DNA of 64,000 bases. It comes from Alkalihalobacillus sp. FSL W8-0930. GTDB taxonomy: Bacteria > Bacillota > Bacilli > Bacillales > Bacillaceae_D. Location: the NCBI GenBank assembly GCA_037965595.1, contig CP150183.1, positions 3,224,001 to 3,288,000 of the forward strand, written 5' to 3'. Position numbers and translations under genes: made by a program. Numbering within the stretch: position 1 is the first letter of the stretch; every line of letters starts with the position of its first letter. This document shows positions 34,154 through 43,088 of the stretch, in pieces. The notes under the pieces are model-generated. The model was not told the DNA's origin. It worked only from the letters and a program-made list of their open reading frames with translations, and ran no database searches.

Positions 34154-34993
34154 TTATAGCATGGAATACACAAGCTGCTGCGTATACGCACCCTGTGGAT
34201 CCTCTAGAATTTGGTCTGTTAAGCCTTGCTCAATGACCTTACCGTTCAGCATTACCAGTGTCCGGTCCGCAAGCATCCGAATGACCGCTAGATCATGCGA
34301 TACTACCAACATACTGATTCCCAGCTCACGCTGAATCGTTTTGATGAGATCAAGCACCTTTGCCTGTACCGACAAATCAAGCCCCGTTGTTACCTCATCT
34401 AAAAAGAGAATTGGCGGATGATTTGAGAGCGCCTTCGCAATTTGTACACGCTGCTGCATTCCACCAGAAAAATGCTTTGGTGCTTCTTTTTTTCGGAACA
34501 ATGGGATCTGCACATGTTCAAGCAGCTCCTCCGCTCTTGCCTCCATCATGCCGACATTCCGTCCCCCAGCCGCGATTAACTTTTCTGCAATGTTGCCAAT
34601 CGCTGAATAGTTCATATTGAGTCCGCGGATGGGATTCTGATACACCATGCTAAGAAGATGATTGCGGATGTAGCGCTTTTGCTGGTTTGAAATCGTTAAG
34701 CTGTTCAAATGCTCGAAGCCCTCGCGATAGATCAGCATCGCCCCTGAGCTCGCCACTTCATCAAAATAAAGACACTGCATCAGCGTTGATTTCCCGCTGC
34801 CACTTTCCCCGACAATCCCTAAAATTTCACCCGGAAAAAGATCAAAGGAAATGTCCTGACACGCGTACACCGTGCCACAGTGAGGGCAATAATTTTTCTC
34901 AAGTGCACGCGTAGATTGATCAAAGCAAGACGTACATCCCGCACCGAATTGTTTATTCAGTCCTTGGACTTGTAAAATTGGTTGACTATGCAT
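34154..34993 (-). CDS. phnK: C-P lyase ATPase PhnK with a cysteine-rich insert
   Basis: A 279-residue ABC-type ATPase that docks on the PhnGHIJ core. Walker A GESGSGKST, signature FSGGMQQRV, Walker B ILFLDEVTTGLD. Between the first strands it carries an insert with GCTSC and CPHCGTVYAC, a zinc-ribbon-like group absent from E. coli PhnK. The ATG at 34993 overlaps the phnJ stop by eight bases and has GGAG before it; a longer start at 35026 would overlap by 41. Confidence 0.93.
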   Translation of the reverse strand: MHSQPILQVQGLNKQFGAGCTSCFDQSTRALEKNYCPHCGTVYACQDISFDLFPGEILGIVGESGSGKSTLMQCLYFDEVASSGAMLIYREGFEHLNSLTISNQQKRYIRNHLLSMVYQNPIRGLNMNYSAIGNIAEKLIAAGGRNVGMMEARAEELLEHVQIPLFRKKEAPKHFSGGMQQRVQIAKALSNHPPILFLDEVTTGLDLSVQAKVLDLIKTIQRELGISMLVVSHDLAVIRMLADRTLVMLNGKVIEQGLTDQILEDPQGAYTQQLVYSML

Positions 34994-35852
34994 GCTCCAC
35001 CTCTCCTTTTTGTGAGGTTTGTGCATTCAGTTGCTCAATACAATAGCTCGTATCGTTGCACTGATAGTCGGTCACACCCGTCACCTCATCATAGATTTCA
35101 TCTAAAAAGACATCGTCTGCGCCACAAAGCTTGCAGCACTTCCCATCAAATGATTCTGTGGTAAAAGGATAATCCTCAAACGCCAGGGAGCGGACATCGG
35201 TATATGGCGGCACCGCATAGATTTTTTTCTCACGACCTGCCCCAAATAAGATGAGCGCTTCCGATTGATGAAGCTTTGCATTATCAAAACGTGGGATCGG
35301 GCTTGGTGCCATTACATAGCGATTGTGCACAAACACCGGATGATCCGCGCCAGTTGCCGTCCGCCCATATTTCATCACCTGCTCAAACAACTGAAGCCAC
35401 GCACCACTGTAGTCCTCTTCTGAGTGTAGAACTCTCGTTTTCGCCTCACTCGCTTCCACGTCCCGGAGCGGCTCAGGTGTTGGCACCTGTAAAACAAGTA
35501 GCTGATCTGCCGTGAGTGGAACCTCGGGAATTCGGTGTCTTGACTGGATGAGTGTCGCCTCGGCCGTTGCATCCGTGACCTCCACACCTGTTGTTTGCTG
35601 GACTAGCCGTTTAATGCTGACCGCGTTCACCGATTCATCCGAGCCTTGGTCGATCACCTTAAGGCTGTCCGTTTTACCGATGAGTGACAACGTAATCTGC
35701 AATCCACCTGTTCCCCAGCCGCGTGCAATCGGCATTTCTCTGGATGAGAATGGTACCTGAAACCCGGGAATTGCCACCGCTTTAAGTAATGCCCGCCTAA
35801 TTTCCTTTTTCGATCCTTCATCAAAAAATGCAAAATGGTGCTCTGTGTTCAC
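34986..35852 (-). CDS. phnJ: Carbon-phosphorus lyase PhnJ
   Basis: A 288-residue radical S-adenosylmethionine enzyme that breaks the C-P bond. The C-terminal cysteine cluster is present: CCKLCGADD, then YQCNDTSYC, corresponding to the Fe-S ligands of E. coli PhnJ, along with FAFFDEGSK near the start and the GWGTGG glycine motif. The start is GTG overlapping the phnI stop (GTGA) with GGAGC six bases before. It is the catalytic heart of the operon. Confidence 0.97.
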   Translation of the reverse strand: MNTEHHFAFFDEGSKKEIRRALLKAVAIPGFQVPFSSREMPIARGWGTGGLQITLSLIGKTDSLKVIDQGSDESVNAVSIKRLVQQTTGVEVTDATAEATLIQSRHRIPEVPLTADQLLVLQVPTPEPLRDVEASEAKTRVLHSEEDYSGAWLQLFEQVMKYGRTATGADHPVFVHNRYVMAPSPIPRFDNAKLHQSEALILFGAGREKKIYAVPPYTDVRSLAFEDYPFTTESFDGKCCKLCGADDVFLDEIYDEVTGVTDYQCNDTSYCIEQLNAQTSQKGEVEHA

Positions 35853-36922
35853 GATTGCTCCTGCTCCTTCCGTACCTCGCGCGCACGATCCAGTTTCGAT
35901 TGGAACGTCACATAATGCGGCAGTTTTAAATGAGAGATAAAGCCTGAAGCCTCAACCGAATCAATATGTAAGAGCACAAACTCCTCATCATGCGTTGGAA
36001 ACGGCGCTTCCGGATGGTCCAAACACTGATCTAAAATGCTCATCGCTATCGCCTTCGTCTCGTTTTGCCCGTAACAGAGCCCGTATCCAATCTCAAAATC
36101 CAGCGTATCTCCTGACGTGGTTGGTACAAACGACTCCACCTCCGTCACCTCTACCTCACCGATATAATACGGATCATCAGCGTAATGCGGATGCGCAATC
36201 GTTAGCGGAACCTGCCCAACGCGAACCTCTCCCACCGTCGGATGCACCTGCCCGTACCCTCTAAGTGATGCGTATCCAAGCGAAGTGACCGCACCCGTCT
36301 GCCCTCTTGTCAGCGTTTGAAGCCTCGCACTACGAGGAGCCGGGAAGGTTAAGCTTTGCTTTGTGATGTCAAAAGGAGCCGAGTTGTCGTGTTGGTAGGT
36401 TGGGAATAGCCCCTGCTCCCTCAGGTAATCCACCACTTTTGGATAGGTTCGTGCGTTTTCAGATTCAGGTTGGGTTTGCTGGTACTTTGTGATTTTTTCT
36501 AGGATGTCCTCGTGTGTTTCCGTTTGAAGCTCGGGGTCGAGAAGCCGGTGCGTGTAATCCGTGGTAGCTCCAAGAATTTGTCCGCCCGGGATGTCTTTGA
36601 AGCTCGCCGAAATCCGCCGTGACACACGCATTTGGCTTGTCTCAACCGTCTCCGTATAGTGGAGCCGAGGGAGCGTCGAGCGGTGGGCTCTTAAGATAAA
36701 AACTGCCTCCTCCATGCTGCCCTCCGCCTGCTTAATCGCAAGCGCCGCAAGCTCTGGGGCATAAAGACTACTCTCAGACATCACCTGATCCACCAGTGCT
36801 TTCATTGCGTGGAGGATGGTCTGAACCTCTAGTAGCTGCCCGCCTTTGATTCGGTTGTATTGTAGCTGTTCGATTGATGCCTTAATTGCGTTAGTCCCTC
36901 CTTTTACCGCAACATAGCCCAT
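35849..36922 (-). CDS. phnI: C-P lyase core subunit PhnI
   Basis: A 357-residue protein, the nucleosidase subunit that, with PhnG, PhnH and PhnL, couples phosphonate to ATP-derived ribose triphosphate. It begins MGYVAVKGGTNAI, the family opening, and contains FSASFKDIPGGQ-like text (RISASFKDIPGGQ) and QGLFPTY. Its ATG follows the phnH stop directly (TAAATG) and its end overlaps phnJ by four bases. Confidence 0.95.
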   Translation of the reverse strand: MGYVAVKGGTNAIKASIEQLQYNRIKGGQLLEVQTILHAMKALVDQVMSESSLYAPELAALAIKQAEGSMEEAVFILRAHRSTLPRLHYTETVETSQMRVSRRISASFKDIPGGQILGATTDYTHRLLDPELQTETHEDILEKITKYQQTQPESENARTYPKVVDYLREQGLFPTYQHDNSAPFDITKQSLTFPAPRSARLQTLTRGQTGAVTSLGYASLRGYGQVHPTVGEVRVGQVPLTIAHPHYADDPYYIGEVEVTEVESFVPTTSGDTLDFEIGYGLCYGQNETKAIAMSILDQCLDHPEAPFPTHDEEFVLLHIDSVEASGFISHLKLPHYVTFQSKLDRAREVRKEQEQS

Positions 36923-37483
36923 TTACATAACCTCCTCCATGAGTGTCGTCCGCGGAATTGCCGCAATTTGCCCGGCCGTATCGACGATGATCAAGTCGAT
37001 GCCGAGCGGGTATTCCTGATTTTTAGCTTGGCGGATTTGGTGAAATGCGGGTGGGAAGTGGAATGTAAGCTGTGTGGTCGATTGGATCCCCGGTCCCTTT
37101 AACCGCCATGTTGTTCCTTCTGAAATGTGTGGCGTTTGGATGATGATCGTTGCAGATTGGTGCGGATCGATAAGTGTTCCATTTTTCGCTTCGGTTAGTG
37201 CCTCTTGAATGTGGTGTGGCGGGGTGGCGGCTGAAATGAATAGGAAGTCCGCATTGCTTGGATCTACTTGTTGCGCTAGCGTGTGGAGCGCAATCGTTTG
37301 TTGGAGTTGCTCGTCGAAGCCCGGGAGCATGTGGTAGCTTACTTCCCGATCTAGAAGTGTGTGCGCCAGCATGGCCGTTGCGTTTTGCGAGTTATGCAAA
37401 CGGCTAATTTTCCCCGGACGCGCCATCGCATCCAGCACCGTCCGAAATGCTCGTTGCGTATCATGTACCATATCCACCTGCAT
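36923..37483 (-). CDS. phnH: C-P lyase core subunit PhnH
   Basis: A 186-residue core subunit related in fold to PLP-dependent transferases but without cofactor. The conserved opening VHDTQRAFRTVLDAMARPG is clear, then MLAHTLLDREV and GIDLIIVDTAG. GAGGAGG lies nine bases before the ATG. It sits between phnG and phnI as in E. coli. Confidence 0.95.
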   Translation of the reverse strand: MQVDMVHDTQRAFRTVLDAMARPGKISRLHNSQNATAMLAHTLLDREVSYHMLPGFDEQLQQTIALHTLAQQVDPSNADFLFISAATPPHHIQEALTEAKNGTLIDPHQSATIIIQTPHISEGTTWRLKGPGIQSTTQLTFHFPPAFHQIRQAKNQEYPLGIDLIIVDTAGQIAAIPRTTLMEEVM

Positions 37484-37498
37484 CTATGTCCGCCTCCT

Positions 37499-37921
37499 CT
37501 ATGTACTCATCGTGTCAAAAGACACCTTTGTTTTTAGTAACTGTGCGTGTTCGAGGTTTCTTTTGTGTTTGAGGGTGGCTGCTTCCTCATGTAGACGTTG
37601 CGCCCAGGCTATCGTTTCCGGAAGCTCGGCCACAAACGCCGCGTCGATGATTGCCAAGTCGCGTGCCCGTGTTGGTTCCGCCCCTTTAATAAGGCCGATG
37701 CCAACACTGCCGTTAATCTCCACCATTGCCTCCGTGATCAGCACCTCACCCATATAAAACAGCGAATTCTTCGCCGACTCCCGCATCTTCATCATCGCGA
37801 GCCCCTGCCTCGGTGCCAGTAGCTCAATGACCTCGTACGCTTGAATGATTTCCTCCGCCAACTGGTGCGCAACCTCTGGCGGCGACTCTATTAACACTTC
37901 CGTCCGTTTTAGGCGATTCAT
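37499..37921 (-). CDS. phnG: C-P lyase core subunit PhnG
   Basis: A 140-residue core subunit and first structural gene of the operon. LAPRQGLAMMKMRESAK and FYMGEVLITEAMVEING are PhnG signatures. Two adjacent ATG codons (37924, 37921) follow AGGAGGGG; the second has the better spacing. The longer frame to 37942 would overlap the ribosome site. The 620-bp region upstream is filled by repeats and separates it from phnF, so a promoter must lie close to 37950. Confidence 0.93.
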   Translation of the reverse strand: MNRLKRTEVLIESPPEVAHQLAEEIIQAYEVIELLAPRQGLAMMKMRESAKNSLFYMGEVLITEAMVEINGSVGIGLIKGAEPTRARDLAIIDAAFVAELPETIAWAQRLHEEAATLKHKRNLEHAQLLKTKVSFDTMST

Positions 37922-38034
37922 CATAACCCCTCCTCTACACACTCATCTTAACTTGGCGCCAAGTGGCTGTGTTTTAAGAGGGTTTGAAGGTTTTGTAAAT
38001 GGGGGTTTACATGTGTAGGGGGATGGGGAGAGTG

Positions 38035-38520
38035 TTTCACTTTGCGAGGGGATCGTTTCACCTCGGACTCTATCGTTTCACTTTGACAAACACTACCGGC
38101 ACCCTAATGCTCTAATATCGCTGCTAACGCTCCAATTTCACTTCCTAATGCTCCACTTTTCCTGCTAACGCTCCATTCTCACTTCCTAATGCTCCAATTC
38201 TCCCGCTAACGCTCCATTCTCACTTCCTAATGCTCCAATTCTCCTGCTCTGTCACATCGATCCTGCTCCCATCGCATCAATCCCGCGCCCTATCATATCA
38301 ATCCCTCCTCCATCGCATGGATCCCGCGCCCTATCACATCAATTCTCCCTCTATCCCATGAATCCCGCCCTATCACATCAATCCCTCCTCCATCGCATGG
38401 ATCCAGTGCCCTATCGCATCAATCCTCCCTCTATCCCATGAATCCCGTGCCCTATCACATCAATCCTTCCTCCATCGCATCAATCTCGTTCCCATCACAT
38501 CAATCCCGCCCCATCCCCAC
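38035..38520. repeat. Composite word arrays (gtttcac, gctaacgctcc, atcgcatcaatcc) with 20-21 bp spacing
   Basis: Three consecutive arrays fill the spacer between phnF and phnG: gtttcac every 20-21 bp (38035-38090); taatgctcc alternating with taacgctcc in 41-bp units (about 38105-38245); and atcgcatcaatcc alternating with atcccatgaatcc in about 12 units of 20-21 bp (38255-38515). No reading frame is kept and no gene is seen. Confidence 0.85.
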
Positions 38521-38522
38521 CA

Positions 38523-38562
38523 AAAAAACAGCAACCATCCTCACCCCAGATGGTTGCTGCTC
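38523..38562 (-). terminator. Terminator of phnF
   Basis: CAGCAACCATC and GATGGTTGCTG pair around nine bases, followed by T residues on the minus strand, three bases after the stop at 38565. It separates phnF from phnG transcription. Confidence 0.85.
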
Positions 38563-38564
38563 AC

Positions 38565-39233
38565 TTAATGATCCAATTCATATGTAAATTTGTCCCCGCG
38601 GTACAGTATCTCCGTTCGCTCCAACAGCTCTCCGCTCGCTTCATCCATTGTGCTGCCTGCAAGTTTTATGAGCGGGACAACAGCTGAGCATTTTAGTCGT
38701 TCCTGATCGTTAGCCGATGGAAATTGGACGCAAAGCACGGACTTTCCATTTGAAAACGTCGTGTACCCGCACGACTGGTAGTACGCAAAAGTGGATGTAA
38801 TCCCCGGACCATCTTCCTCAATCTTCGGGAACAACCTTCTACTTATAAACGAGATATGAATGGCAATGGGCTCTCCGTCCAGCACACGCAGGCGAGAGAT
38901 CTTAAACCACTCATCCGTCGACTCCGTTTCAAATACCTCCGTCCGCAAATTGTACCCAGCCGCAAGCATTTTCTCGGTAAAGCTTTCGCTAGCAGACATG
39001 TGCAGCTTCACTTGTTTCGAGGCTTCTTTGACAAAACGTCCTTTTCCTTTTACCGAGATAACATATCCCCTGCTTTCTAGCTGCTCGTAAGCTTTCCGCA
39101 CGGTTAACCTGGGGACCGCGAACTGTTGGACCAGCTCATGCTCAGACGGCATTTGTCCGCCTGGTTTGATGTTTCCGCTCTCAATCATCACCAGCAATTC
39201 GTCATACACCCTCGACTCACTTTTCCCAACCAT
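38565..39233 (-). CDS. phnF: GntR/HutC-family regulator PhnF
   Basis: A 222-residue repressor or activator. The N-terminal winged helix shows VYDELLVMIESG, MPSEHELVQQF, RLTVRKAYEQLE and GKGRFV; the C-terminal UTRA domain (about 75-220) senses a small ligand. It lies upstream of phnG on the same strand and most likely controls the C-P lyase operon, as PhnF does elsewhere. It has its own terminator and is therefore a separate transcript. Confidence 0.88.
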   Translation of the reverse strand: MVGKSESRVYDELLVMIESGNIKPGGQMPSEHELVQQFAVPRLTVRKAYEQLESRGYVISVKGKGRFVKEASKQVKLHMSASESFTEKMLAAGYNLRTEVFETESTDEWFKISRLRVLDGEPIAIHISFISRRLFPKIEEDGPGITSTFAYYQSCGYTTFSNGKSVLCVQFPSANDQERLKCSAVVPLIKLAGSTMDEASGELLERTEILYRGDKFTYELDH

Positions 39234-39269
39234 CCGCGTCCCCTCCTCATGTTTCTATTATACCTATAA

Positions 39270-39306
39270 AAGCAACACCCCTATTTTAAAAATAGAGGTG
39301 TTGCTT
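39270..39306 (-). terminator. Terminator of the second TcaA/YvbJ gene
   Basis: The AAGCAACACC/GGTGTTGCTT stem, extended by CTATTTT/AAAATAG, directly follows the stop at 39310. Confidence 0.85.
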
Positions 39307-39309
39307 CTA

Positions 39310-41127
39310 TTAATCTACTTCATTTGTTTCGTTCAGCTCAGAGATTTTCCACGTTTCATCGCCTTCATCGTAGACAACTTTATAAGAGGCTTCGAACGTT
39401 CTCTTTGTGTAGTCGCCGTCCTTTGGGCTAATCTCGTATTCTTCTTTTGTTTCAACTGTATACGAGTCGTCATCGTTCAACGTCACATTTGTTGCTTCCC
39501 CTCTACCTAAACGCTGTCTAATTCCACGTTCATTCACATCCTTCATATATGCATCGACTTCCTCTTGATAATCAGAGGTCACCTGGTCCTCTATGTGTGT
39601 AGCATCTCCACTATTAATTCCATTCACATAACCACGCACAAAACTTGAAATCAGTCGATCTGCCTCGCTATCCGTCAGTCTAACTTTCACGCCTTCTTCA
39701 ATCGATGCTTCTGTGGAAGACTCTTCATCCTGCTCATCCCGATCAAATCCAGTTGTTTCTGTTGGTTCGACTTCATTGTACTGGGATTCTCTTGATTCAA
39801 CCAGCCATTCGCCGTCTTCATACTTTAGCTCGTAGATGGACGAATGATTAACTTCATCAAGGATCGGATCGTCTCCCTCTTCGTACTCCGTTTCTTCCCA
39901 TTTTTCATAGGCGGGTACTCGAATATTCCAGCCATGATGGGTTTTCTCCAGAGACGTGCGATCCCAGTTAAACCCGGCTTCTAGCAGGTACCCCGCATAA
40001 AATGTATCATTTCTCCAGATTGATGTATTTTCAAAACCTGATTCAATGTCCGACTTGATTGAATCAGATGCATACACCAACTTCTCAGTGTCCTTCTCCT
40101 GTTTAGCTACACGCCGACTCAATAAATAGTCATGCATTACACTCTCTATCTGCTCCTTCAACTCCTCATTCGGAGTAAACCTCGACGTAAGCTCCAAACC
40201 ATCAATCGGGGTGGCTTCACTTTGAAGCGTACCAAACTCTTCCGTATCCGCGGCGATATAATAATTCAAACTGCCATCTGTTAAAACCGGACCAAATTCA
40301 AAAGGCGTACTTGTCACAGGGAGAGCCTCGTCACTTCCATCCACATGGAGCGTGGTGCCCTCAAGCATATTGTTCACCTCAAGCGAGACCGTCTTAAGAT
40401 CAAACTCCAAATTAGTAGAAGAGGCACGATACAGATTCACCGTCGACTCCTGTTCATTCGCACCAAATTCATTTTCGACGGCACCCTTTACCTGGTAGGT
40501 TGCAGGTAAAAAGTCACCTAAATACAAGTCACTGTCTGATTCCTCAGGTTCAACCGGCTCCTCATTTAACTGAAGAGTTACATCGCTCACGTTCGATCTC
40601 ACCGTTAATGGCTGTGCCTCCAACACAAACTCGTAGTTATCAAAGAACAACCACTTCTTCCCGTTTTGTTGAAAGGAAACGGGGAACGATTCATATCTTC
40701 CATCATAATAAGAAACCGAACGAGCACTATCCATCACATCAGATTCTGCAATCCACTTCTGGATCAGCTCTCCATGTGCCTCACTCGAATTGTCCAGCAC
40801 ATCAAAGAAAGCCTCCACGTGCTCATCATCTACATCCTGATCCGGATGGTTTGAGACCAACTGCTTCTTCACCGCAGCCTGATCCCGCTCCGCTACTGCC
40901 TCAAGAAAGGAATCAAGTACATTCTCCTTATCTGCAGCGGCCTGCCCACTAAAGAAAAGGATGCCTCCAAGAACAACTCCACTGCCTCCAATGACATACC
41001 ACTTTGTTCGACTCGCTTTCGGCCCCTTCGCCTCGCGTGTCTTCCCTCCGTTCAAATTCGCTCCGCACTTTGTACAAAAGCGTGAACTCTCACTTATTTG
41101 ACCCTGACACTTAGGACATGTTTTCAT
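39310..41127 (-). CDS. TcaA/YvbJ-family zinc-ribbon membrane protein (paralogue 2)
   Basis: A 605-residue protein with the same plan as the one at 18799: zinc ribbon CPKCQGQ...CTKCGA (4-23), one membrane span (about 45-67), then a large extracellular region with shared phrases (KENVLDSFLEAV, KKWLFFDNYEFVLEA, EFGPVLTDGS, TGFDRDEQDEESSTEASI) and a final NTF2-like domain ending KISELNE. The ATG at 41127 has GGAGTG eight bases upstream. It is a single gene between phnF and the ycb-like cluster. Likely an envelope protein affecting sensitivity to wall antibiotics. Confidence 0.85.
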   Translation of the reverse strand: MKTCPKCQGQISESSRFCTKCGANLNGGKTREAKGPKASRTKWYVIGGSGVVLGGILFFSGQAAADKENVLDSFLEAVAERDQAAVKKQLVSNHPDQDVDDEHVEAFFDVLDNSSEAHGELIQKWIAESDVMDSARSVSYYDGRYESFPVSFQQNGKKWLFFDNYEFVLEAQPLTVRSNVSDVTLQLNEEPVEPEESDSDLYLGDFLPATYQVKGAVENEFGANEQESTVNLYRASSTNLEFDLKTVSLEVNNMLEGTTLHVDGSDEALPVTSTPFEFGPVLTDGSLNYYIAADTEEFGTLQSEATPIDGLELTSRFTPNEELKEQIESVMHDYLLSRRVAKQEKDTEKLVYASDSIKSDIESGFENTSIWRNDTFYAGYLLEAGFNWDRTSLEKTHHGWNIRVPAYEKWEETEYEEGDDPILDEVNHSSIYELKYEDGEWLVESRESQYNEVEPTETTGFDRDEQDEESSTEASIEEGVKVRLTDSEADRLISSFVRGYVNGINSGDATHIEDQVTSDYQEEVDAYMKDVNERGIRQRLGRGEATNVTLNDDDSYTVETKEEYEISPKDGDYTKRTFEASYKVVYDEGDETWKISELNETNEVD

Positions 41128-41340
41128 ATGGATCACTCCAGACTCACCCGGTAAATTTGATTCCATTTTTATACCAATTCATTATACTAAATGGCTCTTT
41201 ATGATCAACCTATATGACGAAAATTGGTAAAAAGGTTATTACTATAGAAATAAATTCTGAGCATTCGACAAAATCCCACCAAACGAAAGTCCTGCCTCAT
41301 TCTCCAACCAAAGGAGGGGACGGCAGGATCTGCGTATAGT

Positions 41341-41369
41341 AAAAAAACACCCCTATCTAAATAGAGGTG
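41341..41369 (-). terminator. Terminator of the ycbLMNO-like cluster
   Basis: ACACC(c)CTAT and ATAG(a)GGTGT pair with a four-base loop and precede six T on the minus strand, 15 bases after the permease gene. The core resembles the terminator at 39270. Confidence 0.85.
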
Positions 41370-41384
41370 TCTTCAAACCTTACT

Positions 41385-42083
41385 CTATCTCAAATCCATT
41401 CTGTCTACTTTCTGTACAGTTTGCATAACTATAATCACTGCTACAGCAGCTAGGATCGCCGGTAGATAGAGTAGATTGATAAGCGAGAACTCCGTGCCTA
41501 AGGACGAGTTCGTGATCAAAATGATGATCAGGGAGGAGACAATGGTTGCTGGAACGGAGTGTTTGCGCATGCCGAAGTATACGGGCACAAGTGAGGTTCC
41601 TGCAGCAACAATATTAAAGAGCATCATACTAAGTAGTTCTGGCCAAATGGATTGGCTGGTTAGATTTAGATGATCAGCAAAACCAAACAACTCATTTAGC
41701 CCGATAAAGCTCCCTACAACAACAAGGGTAGAGATCACCATTGCACTCAAGGTCAATGCAAAGATGAGAAGGATCTTTGCGATCATGAGACTTTTCCGAT
41801 TGATAGGATATGAAAAAAGAACAAGACTGGTGCGGTTCTTAAATTCGTCAATGACTAATTTAGAAATAAGCACTGCGGCGAACACGATGAATGTGGCGCG
41901 AATGAGGATGCCACTCGTCATGTAAAAATCACTCGCTGTCCGGTAGACGACCTCACCTTCTAGTTGTTCAACATAAATGAGAAGGATTAGCATGCTAACA
42001 ATTAGTACGTTTGCAAGAATGGATCCTTTAATGAACCAGGCAATTGGATGTTTTTTTAATTCTAGCTTCATTAAATACTTCAT
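41385..42083 (-). CDS. ABC transporter permease, YcbO-like
   Basis: A 232-residue membrane protein with six predicted spans and no soluble domain, the ABC-2 permease form found with BcrA/LanF-type ATPases. The ATG overlaps the ATPase stop by four bases. In B. subtilis, YcbO (228 aa) has the same place after YcbN. Such transporters often protect against peptide antibiotics; the substrate is unknown here. Confidence 0.85.
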   Translation of the reverse strand: MKYLMKLELKKHPIAWFIKGSILANVLIVSMLILLIYVEQLEGEVVYRTASDFYMTSGILIRATFIVFAAVLISKLVIDEFKNRTSLVLFSYPINRKSLMIAKILLIFALTLSAMVISTLVVVGSFIGLNELFGFADHLNLTSQSIWPELLSMMLFNIVAAGTSLVPVYFGMRKHSVPATIVSSLIIILITNSSLGTEFSLINLLYLPAILAAVAVIIVMQTVQKVDRMDLR

Positions 42084-43009
42084 GATTTTACCCCCGGCTT
42101 AGCTAGACCCACTCTTTTTATAAAATAGTCCTCAAGTGTAGTTTGTTTCGTTTGAATGGATAGAATGTCGATGTCTTCCATTATCAAGGCTTTGGAGATT
42201 TGAGCACGAGTGATCTGAGTCTCAAAGATTCGAATAGCTTGCTGGTCAACCACCTTAAAGTTTGTGATTTTCAGTTGATCATGTAGGGTTAATGCTGCTT
42301 TATTTGGTTGATTAGTGACAAGCTCAATATACTCTGTATTTTGTTCCTTCAGTTTTTTCATTGAGGTCTCTTCAAGTAACTTGCCGTCCTTTATTAAACA
42401 AATGGTATCGGCAATTTGCTCGATTTCTCCGATAATATGACTAGAAATCAGGATCGTCATTCCGTATTCACGGTTCAGCCGTTGAAAGAGCTGCCTCATT
42501 GAATGGATACCTTCTGGGTCCAGGCCATTAATGGGTTCATCTAAAATTAACAGATCCGGCTTGGTGAGAATTGCTCGTGCTACACAGAGTCGTTGCCTCA
42601 TTCCAAGAGAGAAGTCTTTCGGACGTTTGTCTCGTGCATCCTTTAAACCGACCTGTTCAAGGGCCTCATCAATAGAATGGTTATTGTGGTAACCCATATA
42701 CGCACAGTGTAGTTCAAGATTTTCATACGCAGTCATTTTCTCATAAAAAATCGGATACTCAATCATGCTACCAATTCGACTTAGATAGGAAAACGATCCT
42801 TCTTTAATCATTTCACCAAATACAAAGATCTCTCCACTAGTTGGCTTAATGAGATTCGTCAGCATTTTCATGATCGTGGATTTCCCTGCTCCATTTGAAC
42901 CAAGAAAGCCATAAATCTCGCCTTTTTTTATGTTTAAAGACATGTCTGATACAACGTTTTGTCCAGCATATCTTTTCGTTACATCTCGTGTTTGCACAAT
43001 GTATTCCAT
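42080..43009 (-). CDS. ABC transporter ATPase, YcbN-like
   Basis: A 309-residue ATPase of the bacitracin/lantibiotic-immunity branch. Walker A LGSNGAGKST, signature FSLGMRQRL (the S-L-G-M-x-Q-R form of this branch), Walker B LLILDEPINGLDP. After residue 220 a C-terminal extension of about 85 residues is typical. It starts ATG with GGAGGAGAC upstream, 79 bp after the histidine kinase gene, and is coupled to the permease. Confidence 0.9.
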   Translation of the reverse strand: MEYIVQTRDVTKRYAGQNVVSDMSLNIKKGEIYGFLGSNGAGKSTIMKMLTNLIKPTSGEIFVFGEMIKEGSFSYLSRIGSMIEYPIFYEKMTAYENLELHCAYMGYHNNHSIDEALEQVGLKDARDKRPKDFSLGMRQRLCVARAILTKPDLLILDEPINGLDPEGIHSMRQLFQRLNREYGMTILISSHIIGEIEQIADTICLIKDGKLLEETSMKKLKEQNTEYIELVTNQPNKAALTLHDQLKITNFKVVDQQAIRIFETQITRAQISKALIMEDIDILSIQTKQTTLEDYFIKRVGLAKPGVKS

Positions 43010-43088
43010 CTTGTCTCCTCCTTCACTTCTATGAGCTTATTGTAGGGCCTAAGCATTTCATTTCTCTTAAGCAAATCTCACAAAAGTC

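Noticed and set aside
38255..38515. CRISPR array
   Set aside because: The repeated word is only about 13 bp, the units are degenerate, the spacers are themselves repeated, and no cas gene is in the window.
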